Translations under genes and position numbers: made by a program | Notes under the pieces: model-generated | The model's input: only the letters and a program-made list of their open reading frames with translations | Databases searched by the model: none | What the model was told of the DNA's origin: nothing | NCBI GenBank assembly: GCA_038040385.1 | Contig: JBBPII010000003.1 | Location: 344,219 to 408,218, forward strand | Direction: 5' to 3' | Source of the DNA: Gilichinskyi gelida | GTDB taxonomy: Bacteria; Acidobacteriota; Thermoanaerobaculia; Gp7-AA8 | DNA: 64,000 nt | Shown: one piece after another, positions 1-8,283 of the stretch | Layout of the letters: every line of letters starts with the position of its first letter | Position numbering within the stretch: position 1 is the first letter of the stretch

Positions 1-1334
1 TGGAAGCAGGGATCCTGGTGCAGGAGCAGGTCGGCGGCTTTCTTCAGGCCGTCGAGCTGCGTCTGCGTGAGCGCATTGAAGCTCGTGCCGATGCCGTTGA
101 CGGTGTCGCGAAGGTCCTTGTCGGCGATGAGCGGGAAGGTGATGAGTACCGGATAGTACGTGGTATCGAGTCCTCGGAGCCCCTTGACGGTCGAGAGAAG
201 CAACTGAATGCTGTCGAACGAGTAGTTGTCCATCGGCGCGCCGACCGCGGCGCCGAGCACTTTGGGGAGCTTCGGTTCCGGCTGGTGGTGATCGATGGTC
301 ATCGGTCCCTGCGCTCCGGCGTTCACCACCACGAACAACATCCGCTTGATGCTGCCGGCATTCGTCAGGGGCAGGAGTGTGAATCCGCCGATGCCTTTCT
401 GCCTGTCGAACGGTACGAAGGTGTCGGTGGATTCGATGGCGTGCAGCGGCGCCCGAAGGCCGATGTTATCCGTGATGCCGCCGTCCATCAGATGCAGGTA
501 CTTTCTCTCCGGATTGAGATATCCCTCCAGCTCGGAGAGGTACCGCGCTCGTGACGGGTTGGTGTACACGCTGTTCCGCGCGGTCGGCACCCACTCGGGG
601 TCGCGGTAGCCGCAAACGTCACGGCCGTATTTGTTGACGATCAGCGGCGGCAGCGCCACCGGGAAATCGGAGGAGGCGGCAACCGCACGGGCGAGGTGGA
701 TCGTTCGGATATCGGAACAAATCGGATCGAAATTGTCCTGCGTCCACTCGAACCGCACGCCCATCTCCAGCTCGGTCGAATTGATGATGACGAAGGGGCG
801 GTTCTTTTCCTTCTGGATCGCCAAGAGGTCCGCGAAGGTCTTGCCGTGGAACACCTGCGCGTCGTACACCTCGGCGGCGACATCAATTCGGTGGAAGTTC
901 GGTGAGAAAAGCAGTTTCAACAAATTGCTCGGAGTGAAGAAGGCCGTATGGATCAGGTCTGTTTGAATCGGCCTGGTGAGGAAGGTCCTTTCAAAGTCGG
1001 CGAGCATCTCGTCGCCGCGAAGGGCGTAGTCCATCGAGGCGAACGATCCGCCCGATACCGAGGAGATCACGCGCACGTGCTGCAGGAGCGAGCTGCCGTC
1101 GGCGAGCTTCGTCGCCTCCAGTTGCTTCAGGATGGCGTAGGAGAGGCCCGCCGCGCGCGTGCCGCCTCCGGAAAACGTGAGGATCACGAAGGTCTCGTTG
1201 TTGTTGGAGGCGGGCAACGAGGTCGTGGCCCAGCGGTAACCCTGTGTGATGTCGATCCGCTCCAGCTTCGGATTGACGGGATAGTGCGCGCAGGCGGCAG
1301 CGAGTAGGAGAGCGGCGGCGAAGAGGCGTCGCAT
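1..1334 (-). CDS. Patatin-like phospholipase lipoprotein (3' end outside window)
   Basis: About 444 residues are visible, read to the left edge without a stop. The N-terminus is a lipoprotein signal (LLLAAAC, Cys15), so the protein should be membrane-anchored. Patatin hallmarks are in order: an oxyanion loop GGGTR at residues 56-60, a nucleophile elbow SVSGG with Ser94, and a catalytic-dyad DGG followed by ITDN. Patatins are acyl hydrolases that use a Ser-Asp dyad. The elbow has Ser instead of the usual first Gly of G-x-S-x-G. The ATG lies one base after the stop of the mini-protein gene upstream (TGA-C-ATG), so the two are probably cotranscribed. Substrate unknown. Confidence 0.85.
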   Translation of the reverse strand, partial: MRRLFAAALLLAAACAHYPVNPKLERIDITQGYRWATTSLPASNNNETFVILTFSGGGTRAAGLSYAILKQLEATKLADGSSLLQHVRVISSVSGGSFASMDYALRGDEMLADFERTFLTRPIQTDLIHTAFFTPSNLLKLLFSPNFHRIDVAAEVYDAQVFHGKTFADLLAIQKEKNRPFVIINSTELEMGVRFEWTQDNFDPICSDIRTIHLARAVAASSDFPVALPPLIVNKYGRDVCGYRDPEWVPTARNSVYTNPSRARYLSELEGYLNPERKYLHLMDGGITDNIGLRAPLHAIESTDTFVPFDRQKGIGGFTLLPLTNAGSIKRMLFVVVNAGAQGPMTIDHHQPEPKLPKVLGAAVGAPMDNYSFDSIQLLLSTVKGLRGLDTTYYPVLITFPLIADKDLRDTVNGIGTSFNALTQTQLDGLKKAADLLLHQDPCF

Positions 1335-1335
1335 G

Positions 1336-1551
1336 TCAGACCTTGCCGAAGACGATCGGGAATGGATCGTCGATGGTGCTGCCGACGATCTGTTTGGTGA
1401 TGGATTTCGGCGCGTAGTTATTGCCATCGCCGAGGTCGAAGATGTGCTCGCCGGTCTCGACGATCATTTTCTTGTTTGTGATCCCGCACTTCGTTCCGTC
1501 CACGTAAACGTCTGCGTCGCCGTCGAAAGTCACCAGCACGAATTCGTTCAT
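1336..1551 (-). CDS. Mini PEGA-like protein, 71 aa (paralogue 1)
   Basis: A 71-residue beta-rich protein without signal peptide or membrane segment. Its centre (VYVDGTKCGITNKK, then GEHIFDLG) has the V-x-V-D-G...G...G-x-H pattern of PEGA domains, small surface-associated beta modules. It is clearly related to the neighbouring 76-residue protein (shared DGT-x-CG-x-TN core). It sits between that paralogue and the patatin lipoprotein in a tight minus-strand run. Function unknown; the PEGA assignment rests on pattern only. Confidence 0.65.
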   Translation of the reverse strand: MNEFVLVTFDGDADVYVDGTKCGITNKKMIVETGEHIFDLGDGNNYAPKSITKQIVGSTIDDPFPIVFGKV

Positions 1552-1583
1552 ATGTCTTGGAGTGTACTCGCTGCGCCTTTTCC

Positions 1584-1814
1584 CTACCCGAGCTTTCTCA
1601 TGCGAGCGTGAAGACCAGGATCATCGGCATCTCCTTGATGGTGAACGAACACCGTCACCGGCATCGGAGGCGAGATGTAGTTCTGCGCGCCGCCAAGGGT
1701 GATGGTGTGGCTTCCGAGCAGAACGCTCATGAGCTGGTTCGTCGTTCCGCAGATCGTGCCGTCGACGAGAACGTCACGCGCTTCGGGGAAGGTGACTACG
1801 ATCCACTGGTGCAT
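1584..1814 (-). CDS. Mini PEGA-like protein, 76 aa (paralogue 2)
   Basis: The start (MHQWIVV) is chosen because an AGGAAGG ribosome binding site lies just upstream and the gene begins 9 bases after the spmB stop; the longer open frame reading back to 2405 is a shadow of spmB/spmA. The core VLVDGTICGTTNQL parallels paralogue 1 (VYVDGTKCGITNKK), indicating tandem duplication. The C-terminus differs and ends in a His-rich, basic tail. No signal peptide. Both mini proteins follow spmAB. Function unknown. Confidence 0.65.
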   Translation of the reverse strand: MHQWIVVTFPEARDVLVDGTICGTTNQLMSVLLGSHTITLGGAQNYISPPMPVTVFVHHQGDADDPGLHARMRKLG

Positions 1815-1822
1815 ACGCCTTC

Positions 1823-2359
1823 CTACCCGAACATCCAGGTGCACACCGCCACCGCCACGATCGCGGCGACGGCATCGCCTACCAGCCCGGCCGGAATGGC
1901 GTGCCGTGTCTTCTTCACCCCGATTGCGCCGAAGTAGACGGCGAGGACGTAGAAGAGGGTCTCCGAGCTGCCGTAGAGCGTCGCGGCCATCCGCCCGATC
2001 AGGGAGTCGGCGCCGTAGCGGTTGATCATGTCGGTCGACAACGCGAGCGAGCCGCTGCCGGAGAGCGTGCGCAGGATGGCCAGCGGGAAGAGCTCCGCGG
2101 GAAAGCCGAGGGCGGTCATCGCCGGGCGCAGCGCGTTGGTCAGCATGTCCATGGCCCCCGAGGCGCGGAACATGCCGATGGCCACCAGGATCCCCACCAG
2201 GAAGGGGATGATGCGGATGGCGACCTGGAAGCCTTCCTTCGCCCCTTCGATGAAGACGTCGTAGACCTTGATCTTCTTGAACAACCCGACCAGCGGGATG
2301 CCGACCAGGAGGACGGGGATGGCCCAGAGGGAGATTCCTTGCAGGATCTCGCGGATCAT
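1823..2359 (-). CDS. spmB: SpmB-like nucleoside-recognition (Gate) membrane protein
   Basis: 178 residues with about five hydrophobic segments and the Gate/nucleoside-recognition signature (GFQVAIRIIPFLVGILVAIGMFRASGA in parts, then LRTLSGSGS). SpmB and SpmA are paired inner-membrane proteins named from Bacillus spore maturation but widespread in non-sporulating diderms, where their role is unclear. The ATG overlaps the spmA stop by four bases (ATGA), so translation is probably coupled. The length is typical for the family. Confidence 0.85.
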   Translation of the reverse strand: MIREILQGISLWAIPVLLVGIPLVGLFKKIKVYDVFIEGAKEGFQVAIRIIPFLVGILVAIGMFRASGAMDMLTNALRPAMTALGFPAELFPLAILRTLSGSGSLALSTDMINRYGADSLIGRMAATLYGSSETLFYVLAVYFGAIGVKKTRHAIPAGLVGDAVAAIVAVAVCTWMFG

Positions 2360-2988
2360 CGGCTTTCCTCCTCGGAAGGCGGCGGGTTGAAGCCCGCCGC
2401 TCCACTTCGCACCGGAAAGAAGCGCTGGAGGATTTTAGCTGTAGTAACGGCTGCTATAGCGCCGGAGAAGGTGGCGATGATGGTGGTGGGAATGATCACC
2501 GTCGGCGACTTCGAGCCGGCGGCGGCGAGTACGCCGATGATCGTCGCCGGGATGAATTGGATGCCGCTGGTGTTGAGGGCCATGAAGGTCACCATGGCAT
2601 TCGACGCGGTGTCCTTCTCCGGATTCAGCGTCTGCAGCTCCTCCATCGCCTTGATGCCCAGCGGCGTGGCGGCGTTGGAAAGCCCGAGCATGTTCGCCGC
2701 GACGTTCAGGATCATCGCGCCGATGGCCGGGTGCTCGGGCGGGATCTCCGGGAAGAGCAGTCGGCTGAATGGCCGCAGCGCGCGGCCGAGCATGGAGACC
2801 AGGCCGGCCTTCTCGGCGACGCGCATGATCCCCAGCCAGAGGGTCATGATGCCCACCAGGCCGAGGGAGATTTCCACGGCCGTTCTCGCCGAGTCGACGG
2901 AGGCCTTGGTCACCGCCGCCGCGCTGCCGGTGAAGATGGCCACGAGTAAAGCGATGGCCATGAGCCCGAACCAGATGTAGTTCAGCAT
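2356..2988 (-). CDS. spmA: SpmA-like nucleoside-recognition membrane protein
   Basis: 210 residues with N-terminal membrane helices, the SpmA core with LNVAANMLGLSNAATPLG, then a TSGIQ-x-IP segment, all typical of SpmA. It is first gene of the minus-strand run spmA-spmB-mini PEGA-mini PEGA-patatin and diverges from the TPR-sulfatase at 3012. The last 17 residues (RSGAAGFNPPPSEEESR) are largely encoded by a palindromic repeat (2378-2404), so the natural C-terminus seems to have been replaced or extended by a repeat insertion. Confidence 0.85.
   Translation of the reverse strand: MLNYIWFGLMAIALLVAIFTGSAAAVTKASVDSARTAVEISLGLVGIMTLWLGIMRVAEKAGLVSMLGRALRPFSRLLFPEIPPEHPAIGAMILNVAANMLGLSNAATPLGIKAMEELQTLNPEKDTASNAMVTFMALNTSGIQFIPATIIGVLAAAGSKSPTVIIPTTIIATFSGAIAAVTTAKILQRFFPVRSGAAGFNPPPSEEESR
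2378..2404. repeat. Palindromic repeat, family G, inside spmA 3' end
   Basis: Inverted repeat GGCGGG-TTGAAG-CCCGCC with extended arms. It shares the 'gggttgaagccc / gggctgaagccc' core with copies at 25464, 32659 and 46599. It is read in frame as part of SpmA. Confidence 0.7.
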
Positions 2989-3011
2989 GCGAGCGATGGT
3001 AGCGTAAGACG

Positions 3012-4970
3012 ATGCGCCGGCTGCCGCTCCTGATGCTGCTTCTCGCCGCGTGCGGGAGGCCGCACGCCGAGCAGCCCTCCCCCGCCCCCCGCCCCTCGAT
3101 CCTGCTCGTCACCCTCGACACCACCCGCGCCGACGCCGTCGGCCCTGAGCAGAGCAACGCGGAGACTCCGGCGTACAACGCGCTGGCCGGGCGCGCCTTG
3201 CGCTTCCGCTACGCGTACGCCACGGTGCCGCAGACCCTTCCCTCGCACGGTTCGATGCTGACCGGCCTCTACCCCGCCGGCCACGGCGTGCACGAGAACG
3301 GGCGGTACTTTTCCGACCGCGTCCCGATGCTGGCGGCGAAGCTGAAGGAGGCGGGCTACGCGACGGGCGCGTTCGTCTCGGCGTTCGCCGTCGCGCGCCG
3401 CTTCGGCCTCGGACGCGGGTTCGATGTCTACGACGACGAATTCGGCACCGATCGCGCCGAGCGCCCGGCGAACGAGACCACGGACCGCGCGATCGCGTGG
3501 CTCGACAAGCAAACGGGGCCTACGTTCGTCTGGGTCCACTACTACGATCCGCACTATCCATACACGCCGCCTGCGCCTTTCGTCGGCTACTACGGCGAGG
3601 TGGCGTTCATGGACCAGCAGCTCGGGCGGCTGGCGGAGGCGTTCGAGCGGCGCGCGAAGGGCCCCGCGGCGATCATCGTTGTCGCCGACCACGGCGAAGG
3701 CCTCGGCGAGCACGGCGAGCAGCAGCACGGCAACCTGCTCTATCAGTCGACGATGCAGGTGCCGCTGCTGGTCGCCGGGCCGGGCGCGAAGCCCGGCATC
3801 AGCGACGCGGCGGTCAGCACGCGCAGGATCTTTCACACCATCCTCGACTGGGCGGGCATCGACGCCACGAACAGCCTCCTGCGGCCGGCGGAGGAAGTCG
3901 TGGTCGGGGAGGCCATGAAGCCGTTCCTCGACTACGGCTGGCAGCCGCAGGTGATGGCGGTCGAGGGGCGCCTCAAGACGATCTCCGCGGGAAAGATCGA
4001 GGTCTACGACGTCGTCGCCGATCCGAAGGAGTCCCACGACCTCGCCGGCCGCGCCGACATCCCCCGCACCGTGCGCGCGGCGCTGCAGGAGTACCCGATC
4101 CCGACCGGAGTTGAGGCGACGGCGCCCGCGAGCGCGGACACCGAGGAGGAGCGGCGCAAGCTGGCGAGCCTCGGGTATGTCGCCTCCACCGCCAAGCCGA
4201 TCGTGCGCAAGGGCGCGCCGCGGCCCGCGGACATGGCGAAGCTCTTCCCGATCCTCGACCTGGCCGCCGGTCTCTTCGTGCGCGGCGAGTACACCAAGTC
4301 CATCGTGCTATTCGAGGAGATCGTCTCCGCCGATCCAACGAACCTCGACGCCATGCTGCGCCTGGCCACCGCCCACTCCTCGCTCGGCCACCACCGGCAG
4401 ACGGTGGAGGCCTACACGCGCGCCCAGGCGATCGCCCCCGACTCCGCCGACGTCCGCACGTACCTCGGTCTGCATTACGCGCGCGGCAAGGATTGGGAGA
4501 AGGCCGTGCCGCTGCTCGAGCGGGTGGTGGCCGACGATCCTGATCGTCTGCCGGCGCTGGAAGGGCTAGCCACCGTTCGCGAGCGGCAGGGCCGCATCGA
4601 AGAGGCCATCCGCCTGCGCCAAAAGGTCTACACCATGCGCACGCCGAGCGCCGCCGAGCTGGCGCGCCTCGGTGAGATGGCCATGGGCGTCGGGCAGACC
4701 GAAGCGGCGATTCAGGCGTTCCAGAAAGCGCCGGGCCACGATCTCCAGCTCGGCGTCCTCTACCTCGCCGCGCGGCGGTTCGAAGACGCCCGCTCCGCGC
4801 TCGACCGCGTACCTCCCACCCACACCGATTACCCGATGGCGCTCTTCAAGCGTGCGCAGGTGAGCGTGCTGTTGCACGAGCCGGATGCCGCGGCGCGCAT
4901 CGACGCCGCGCGTAAGCACGCCAACGGAGTCACGCGCGAGCTGATCGAGAGGGAGCGGTTGTTCCGGTGA
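3012..4970 (+). CDS. Sulfatase/alkaline-phosphatase-fold lipoprotein with C-terminal TPRs
   Basis: 652 residues. A lipoprotein signal (LLLAAC, Cys14) is followed by a sulfatase-type hydrolase domain: metal ligand in TLDTTRAD (Asp36) and a second metal site at VVADHGEG...EHG. The residue aligned with the sulfatase formylglycine is Thr75 in TLPSH, not Cys/Ser of C/S-x-P-x-R, so a true FGly sulfatase is unlikely; a phosphodiesterase or phosphatase of the same superfamily fits better. From about residue 400 the protein is made of TPR-like helical repeats. It is a probable periplasmic or surface hydrolase acting in a protein complex. Diverges from spmA. Confidence 0.8.
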   Translation: MRRLPLLMLLLAACGRPHAEQPSPAPRPSILLVTLDTTRADAVGPEQSNAETPAYNALAGRALRFRYAYATVPQTLPSHGSMLTGLYPAGHGVHENGRYFSDRVPMLAAKLKEAGYATGAFVSAFAVARRFGLGRGFDVYDDEFGTDRAERPANETTDRAIAWLDKQTGPTFVWVHYYDPHYPYTPPAPFVGYYGEVAFMDQQLGRLAEAFERRAKGPAAIIVVADHGEGLGEHGEQQHGNLLYQSTMQVPLLVAGPGAKPGISDAAVSTRRIFHTILDWAGIDATNSLLRPAEEVVVGEAMKPFLDYGWQPQVMAVEGRLKTISAGKIEVYDVVADPKESHDLAGRADIPRTVRAALQEYPIPTGVEATAPASADTEEERRKLASLGYVASTAKPIVRKGAPRPADMAKLFPILDLAAGLFVRGEYTKSIVLFEEIVSADPTNLDAMLRLATAHSSLGHHRQTVEAYTRAQAIAPDSADVRTYLGLHYARGKDWEKAVPLLERVVADDPDRLPALEGLATVRERQGRIEEAIRLRQKVYTMRTPSAAELARLGEMAMGVGQTEAAIQAFQKAPGHDLQLGVLYLAARRFEDARSALDRVPPTHTDYPMALFKRAQVSVLLHEPDAAARIDAARKHANGVTRELIERERLFR

Positions 4971-4974
4971 CGCC

Positions 4975-5049
4975 GTCATCCTGAGCCGCGAAGACGGCGA
5001 AGGATCTCAGCTCGCGTGAACTGAGATCCTTCGCTTCGCTCAGGATGAC
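4975..5049. repeat. Palindromic repeat, family D copy 1
   Basis: Starts GTCATCCTGAGC and ends GCTCAGGATGAC, perfectly inverted, with an inner arm GGATCTCAG...CTGAGATCC. It lies between the convergent sulfatase and TonB-receptor genes and may act as a bidirectional terminator. Confidence 0.8.
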
Positions 5050-5056
5050 GAAAGGA

Positions 5057-8032
5057 TCAGAACTGCAGGCGCGCCGATAGTTGCAGCCGCCGCGGCGCAT
5101 GGAACAGACGAGGCACTCCGAACAAGGCGCTGTGCACAGCAGGCTGTGGACTGTAGCCGGTCTGTTTGTTGAACGCGTTGTACAGATCGCCGATGAGCTG
5201 CAGATTCACACCCATCACGCGGAAGTTCTGCGTGTAGTTCAGATCGAGCTGGTAGTGGTCGTCGGTCGTGCGCCTTCCGGCCGGCTCGGCGTAGCGGTTC
5301 GTATCGCTGGTGCTGGTGCCGATGACGTTTTCGCCATTCGGGCCGTACGGCTCCCAGCTCCACATCTCCCACGCGTGTCCCGACTGGAAGAAGGTGACGG
5401 CGCCGACGGAGGCGTTCCAGGGGAGGTTGTAGTAGCCGTTCATTTTCAGCAAGTGCCTGCGGTCGCCGTGGAGGTCGCCGTACTTGTAGTTCCACAACTG
5501 GCGGCCGCCGCCGTCGGCGATGTTGGACGATCCGATGAAGGTCGCGAAGTCGTAGGTCGTGCTGGTGTTGTCCTGGTCGAAGTTGCCGTAGTAGTGGCTC
5601 CAGGTGTACGAACCGGTGAGGTTGGCATTGCCGAAGTGGTACTCCGACTCCGCCGTCGCCTCGTAGTACTTGGTGAAGGCTCCGTCCAGTTCGGCGATGA
5701 CGTAGCTCGAGCCGCTGCCGATGGCGCCGCGCAGTCCGGTGGGAGGGGAGACGGCACCGAGGTTCGGAATGTACGGTCCCTTCAGCGCGATATCGCCGGG
5801 CGCCTTGAAATTGACGCGCGCGGCATTGTTGGTGTCTTCCCAGAAGTTCGTGGAGAACCGGTACCTGCTGTAGAAGCGGCCCGACCACCGGCTGGTGAAC
5901 TGCTGCGCGGTGCCGAGCATGTACTCGTCGGTGTAGCGCGGATCGAGGTCGTCGACGAACAGCTTCCCGGAGCTGGAGGCCACCTGCTCGGATCCGATCA
6001 GCTTTCCGGTGGCGTCGAAGTAGCCGCGCACCACCAGGCCGAGGGTGTTGCGGTCCCACGAGGCGGCGCGGGGCAGAGAACTCGCGGCGGGGACGTACTT
6101 CGCGTAGCTGGCGTACAGCGTGTCCGAGCCGTTGTAGGTCCATGTGGCGCCGAGGCGCGGCTGGATCTGCTTGTCCCAGTCGAGCTGATACATCTTGTAG
6201 CGGACGCCCGGGGCGCCGACCAGGCCGGCGAGGTTGTCGGCTTTCTGGAGGCCCTCACCGTACAGCGTGTCCTTGCTGGCCATCACGCCGACGTTGAACG
6301 CCCAGGATCCTATCTTGATGGTGTCGTTGATCTCGAAGTTCTTCGAGCGGTACTGAGAGTTGATGACCTGTTTGCCGATCGCCCCCTCGGTGCTGCGCTG
6401 GAAATCGGTCTGGAAGAAGATCGGCTGGCCAGCGCACGAGGTGACCGCCGCCGGGCAGTTCACACGCCCGCCCTGAGCGGTGAGCAAGCCCCATCCGTTC
6501 GAGAAGCGCGCGAGATCCTCTTCCTCCTGCGACTGCATGTATCCGAAGTGGAGGTCGTGGGTCACCGCGTGTCCTATCGTCAAGTCGTATCCGACCTGGC
6601 CGGCTTTGCGGAAGAAGTCCTGATCGTTGACCTGGGGGGCACCGCCCACGGCGCCGCCGCCGACGCGCGCGCCGGCCGCATTCACGAAACCGTATTTCTG
6701 GATCAAGGGGGTGACGAAGGCGTTGAACGCCAGGTCGGAGGGTGTTCCTCCCGTCCGCAAGACGGGAACGGTGAAGTAGCCCATCTGATCGAGGTTGTTG
6801 ATGTCGATCTGGCTGCCGAGAGCGGCCGACGGCACCACGCCGAACAACGTATCCGGCCGCGACGAAGTCTTCAGGCCGTAATCGTTGTACTTGAAGGTGG
6901 CGACGCTCCGGTCGTTGACGACCCAGGACCCTTCGACGATCCCGATGACCTGCTTCGATTTCTCGCCGACCGAAGCCGTCGGCGCCTCGGTTGACCCGAT
7001 GCTCGCGAAGTCGTTCTCGCGGTTGGAGGTGCGGTAGCTGGCGTTGAGCAGGATCTTGGCCGTCGGCGTCGCCGTCAACTTGCCGAAGTACTCACTCCGT
7101 GTGCTGTCGAAACTGGGAACTGATCCGTAGGCGTTCGAGGCGTTGTCCCGGCCTCGGGTGGGATGGTATGCGGATCCGAAAAAGAACAGACGGTCGCGGA
7201 GGATCGGTCCGCCGACGTTGCCGGAGGTCCACGCCTTGTTCTCGTCGTACTTGGACACGCTTCCGCTGGTCAGAGGCGCGGTCATGCCGTCCGTCTGCAT
7301 CTGGTATTTGACCTCGCCCTTCCACTGCGCCGTTCCCGATTTGCTGACGGTGTCGATGGTGAATCCGGCGGCCCGGTTGAAATCGACGGCCTTCGCGCCG
7401 CCCTTCACGATCGAGACCTGGGCGATGTCGTGGGTCGCCGGCTCGGCGGCCAGCGTCCCGAACAGCGGCAGCGTGACGTTGACGCCATCGAACTGATAGA
7501 CGTTGTCCTGTTCGCTGCCGCCCGCCGACGGGCCGCGGACCTCGGCGTCGGTGACCTGCACGCCCGGAGCGAGCTTGAGCAGGTCGCGGTACTCCTGGCC
7601 GGTGGGAAGCTGTCTGATCGCCGTCTCCGTGAGGCCGCTCTTGAGGGCCGTCGAGGCCTTGTCGACCAGCGAGGACTCGGCGGTGACCGTGATGCTCTCC
7701 GAGACGCCCTGCATGCCGAGCTGGACGTTCATCTGCGTGGATTGCCCCAGCAGTGCCTCCGCCTTGCGGGTTACGGTCTGCATCCCGCCGAGGGTGAACG
7801 TCAGCGTGTAATTGCCAGGCTGGAGGGCCGGCAACTGATACTCGCCGTTTGATTCGGTAGTGGTGACGCGTGGCTGCGGCAGAGCTTCCGACCGCGCCTC
7901 GACCGTGACGCCGGGAAGGGCCGACCCGTCTGTGGCGGTCACTTTCCCTGTAATGGACCCGGTTTGCTGCGCGAATAGGGGAATCGAAACCAGGACGATG
8001 ATGAGACAGCAAATCAGCCTACGAAGATGCAT
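5057..8032 (-). CDS. TonB-dependent receptor with carboxypeptidase-regulatory-like domain
   Basis: 991 residues. The start at 8032 is set by a strong AGGAGGAG site and by the signal peptide (LICCLIIVLVSIPLFAQ); the open frame continues upstream to 8242 without support. Residues ~23-105 form a carboxypeptidase-regulatory-like beta sandwich (GSITGKVTATDGSALPGVTV), followed by a plug domain (~110-240) and a long beta-barrel ending in aromatic Phe (SARLQF), the usual outer-membrane insertion signal. This Oar-like arrangement is abundant in Acidobacteriota. Substrate is unknown; no partner SusD-like gene is adjacent. Confidence 0.9.
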   Translation of the reverse strand: MHLRRLICCLIIVLVSIPLFAQQTGSITGKVTATDGSALPGVTVEARSEALPQPRVTTTESNGEYQLPALQPGNYTLTFTLGGMQTVTRKAEALLGQSTQMNVQLGMQGVSESITVTAESSLVDKASTALKSGLTETAIRQLPTGQEYRDLLKLAPGVQVTDAEVRGPSAGGSEQDNVYQFDGVNVTLPLFGTLAAEPATHDIAQVSIVKGGAKAVDFNRAAGFTIDTVSKSGTAQWKGEVKYQMQTDGMTAPLTSGSVSKYDENKAWTSGNVGGPILRDRLFFFGSAYHPTRGRDNASNAYGSVPSFDSTRSEYFGKLTATPTAKILLNASYRTSNRENDFASIGSTEAPTASVGEKSKQVIGIVEGSWVVNDRSVATFKYNDYGLKTSSRPDTLFGVVPSAALGSQIDINNLDQMGYFTVPVLRTGGTPSDLAFNAFVTPLIQKYGFVNAAGARVGGGAVGGAPQVNDQDFFRKAGQVGYDLTIGHAVTHDLHFGYMQSQEEEDLARFSNGWGLLTAQGGRVNCPAAVTSCAGQPIFFQTDFQRSTEGAIGKQVINSQYRSKNFEINDTIKIGSWAFNVGVMASKDTLYGEGLQKADNLAGLVGAPGVRYKMYQLDWDKQIQPRLGATWTYNGSDTLYASYAKYVPAASSLPRAASWDRNTLGLVVRGYFDATGKLIGSEQVASSSGKLFVDDLDPRYTDEYMLGTAQQFTSRWSGRFYSRYRFSTNFWEDTNNAARVNFKAPGDIALKGPYIPNLGAVSPPTGLRGAIGSGSSYVIAELDGAFTKYYEATAESEYHFGNANLTGSYTWSHYYGNFDQDNTSTTYDFATFIGSSNIADGGGRQLWNYKYGDLHGDRRHLLKMNGYYNLPWNASVGAVTFFQSGHAWEMWSWEPYGPNGENVIGTSTSDTNRYAEPAGRRTTDDHYQLDLNYTQNFRVMGVNLQLIGDLYNAFNKQTGYSPQPAVHSALFGVPRLFHAPRRLQLSARLQF

Positions 8033-8262
8033 CGGGACTCCTCCTCTGCTTGTGAGAACCGTTGAACGCGACCTGCGGGCGATTCTACACCCGTGCTCCG
8101 GCGTGCGAGGGCAGGAGAAAAATCTCCAATGCGGCGACCTCAGAAGCGCCCGCCCGCCCGATGTCGCGTCCCGTCGAGGCAGGCTCCACCGAGGCCGCCA
8201 ATCTTCGACTTCATCCAGGCGTAGAGCGTCCCGCCGGTCCACGCCGGATCGTTCTGATCCCC

Positions 8263-8283
8263 AATAGTACGTTTCGTACTATT
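8263..8283. repeat. 21-bp AT-rich palindrome, family E copy 1
   Basis: AATAGTACG-TTT-CGTACTATT. The arm on the era side provides the TAG stop codon of era. Near-identical elements occur at 30404 and 54010. Confidence 0.85.

Noticed and set aside
8033..8242. Extension of the TonB receptor start
   Set aside because: The ATG at 8032 has a strong AGGAGGAG and begins a signal peptide; the extension has neither.
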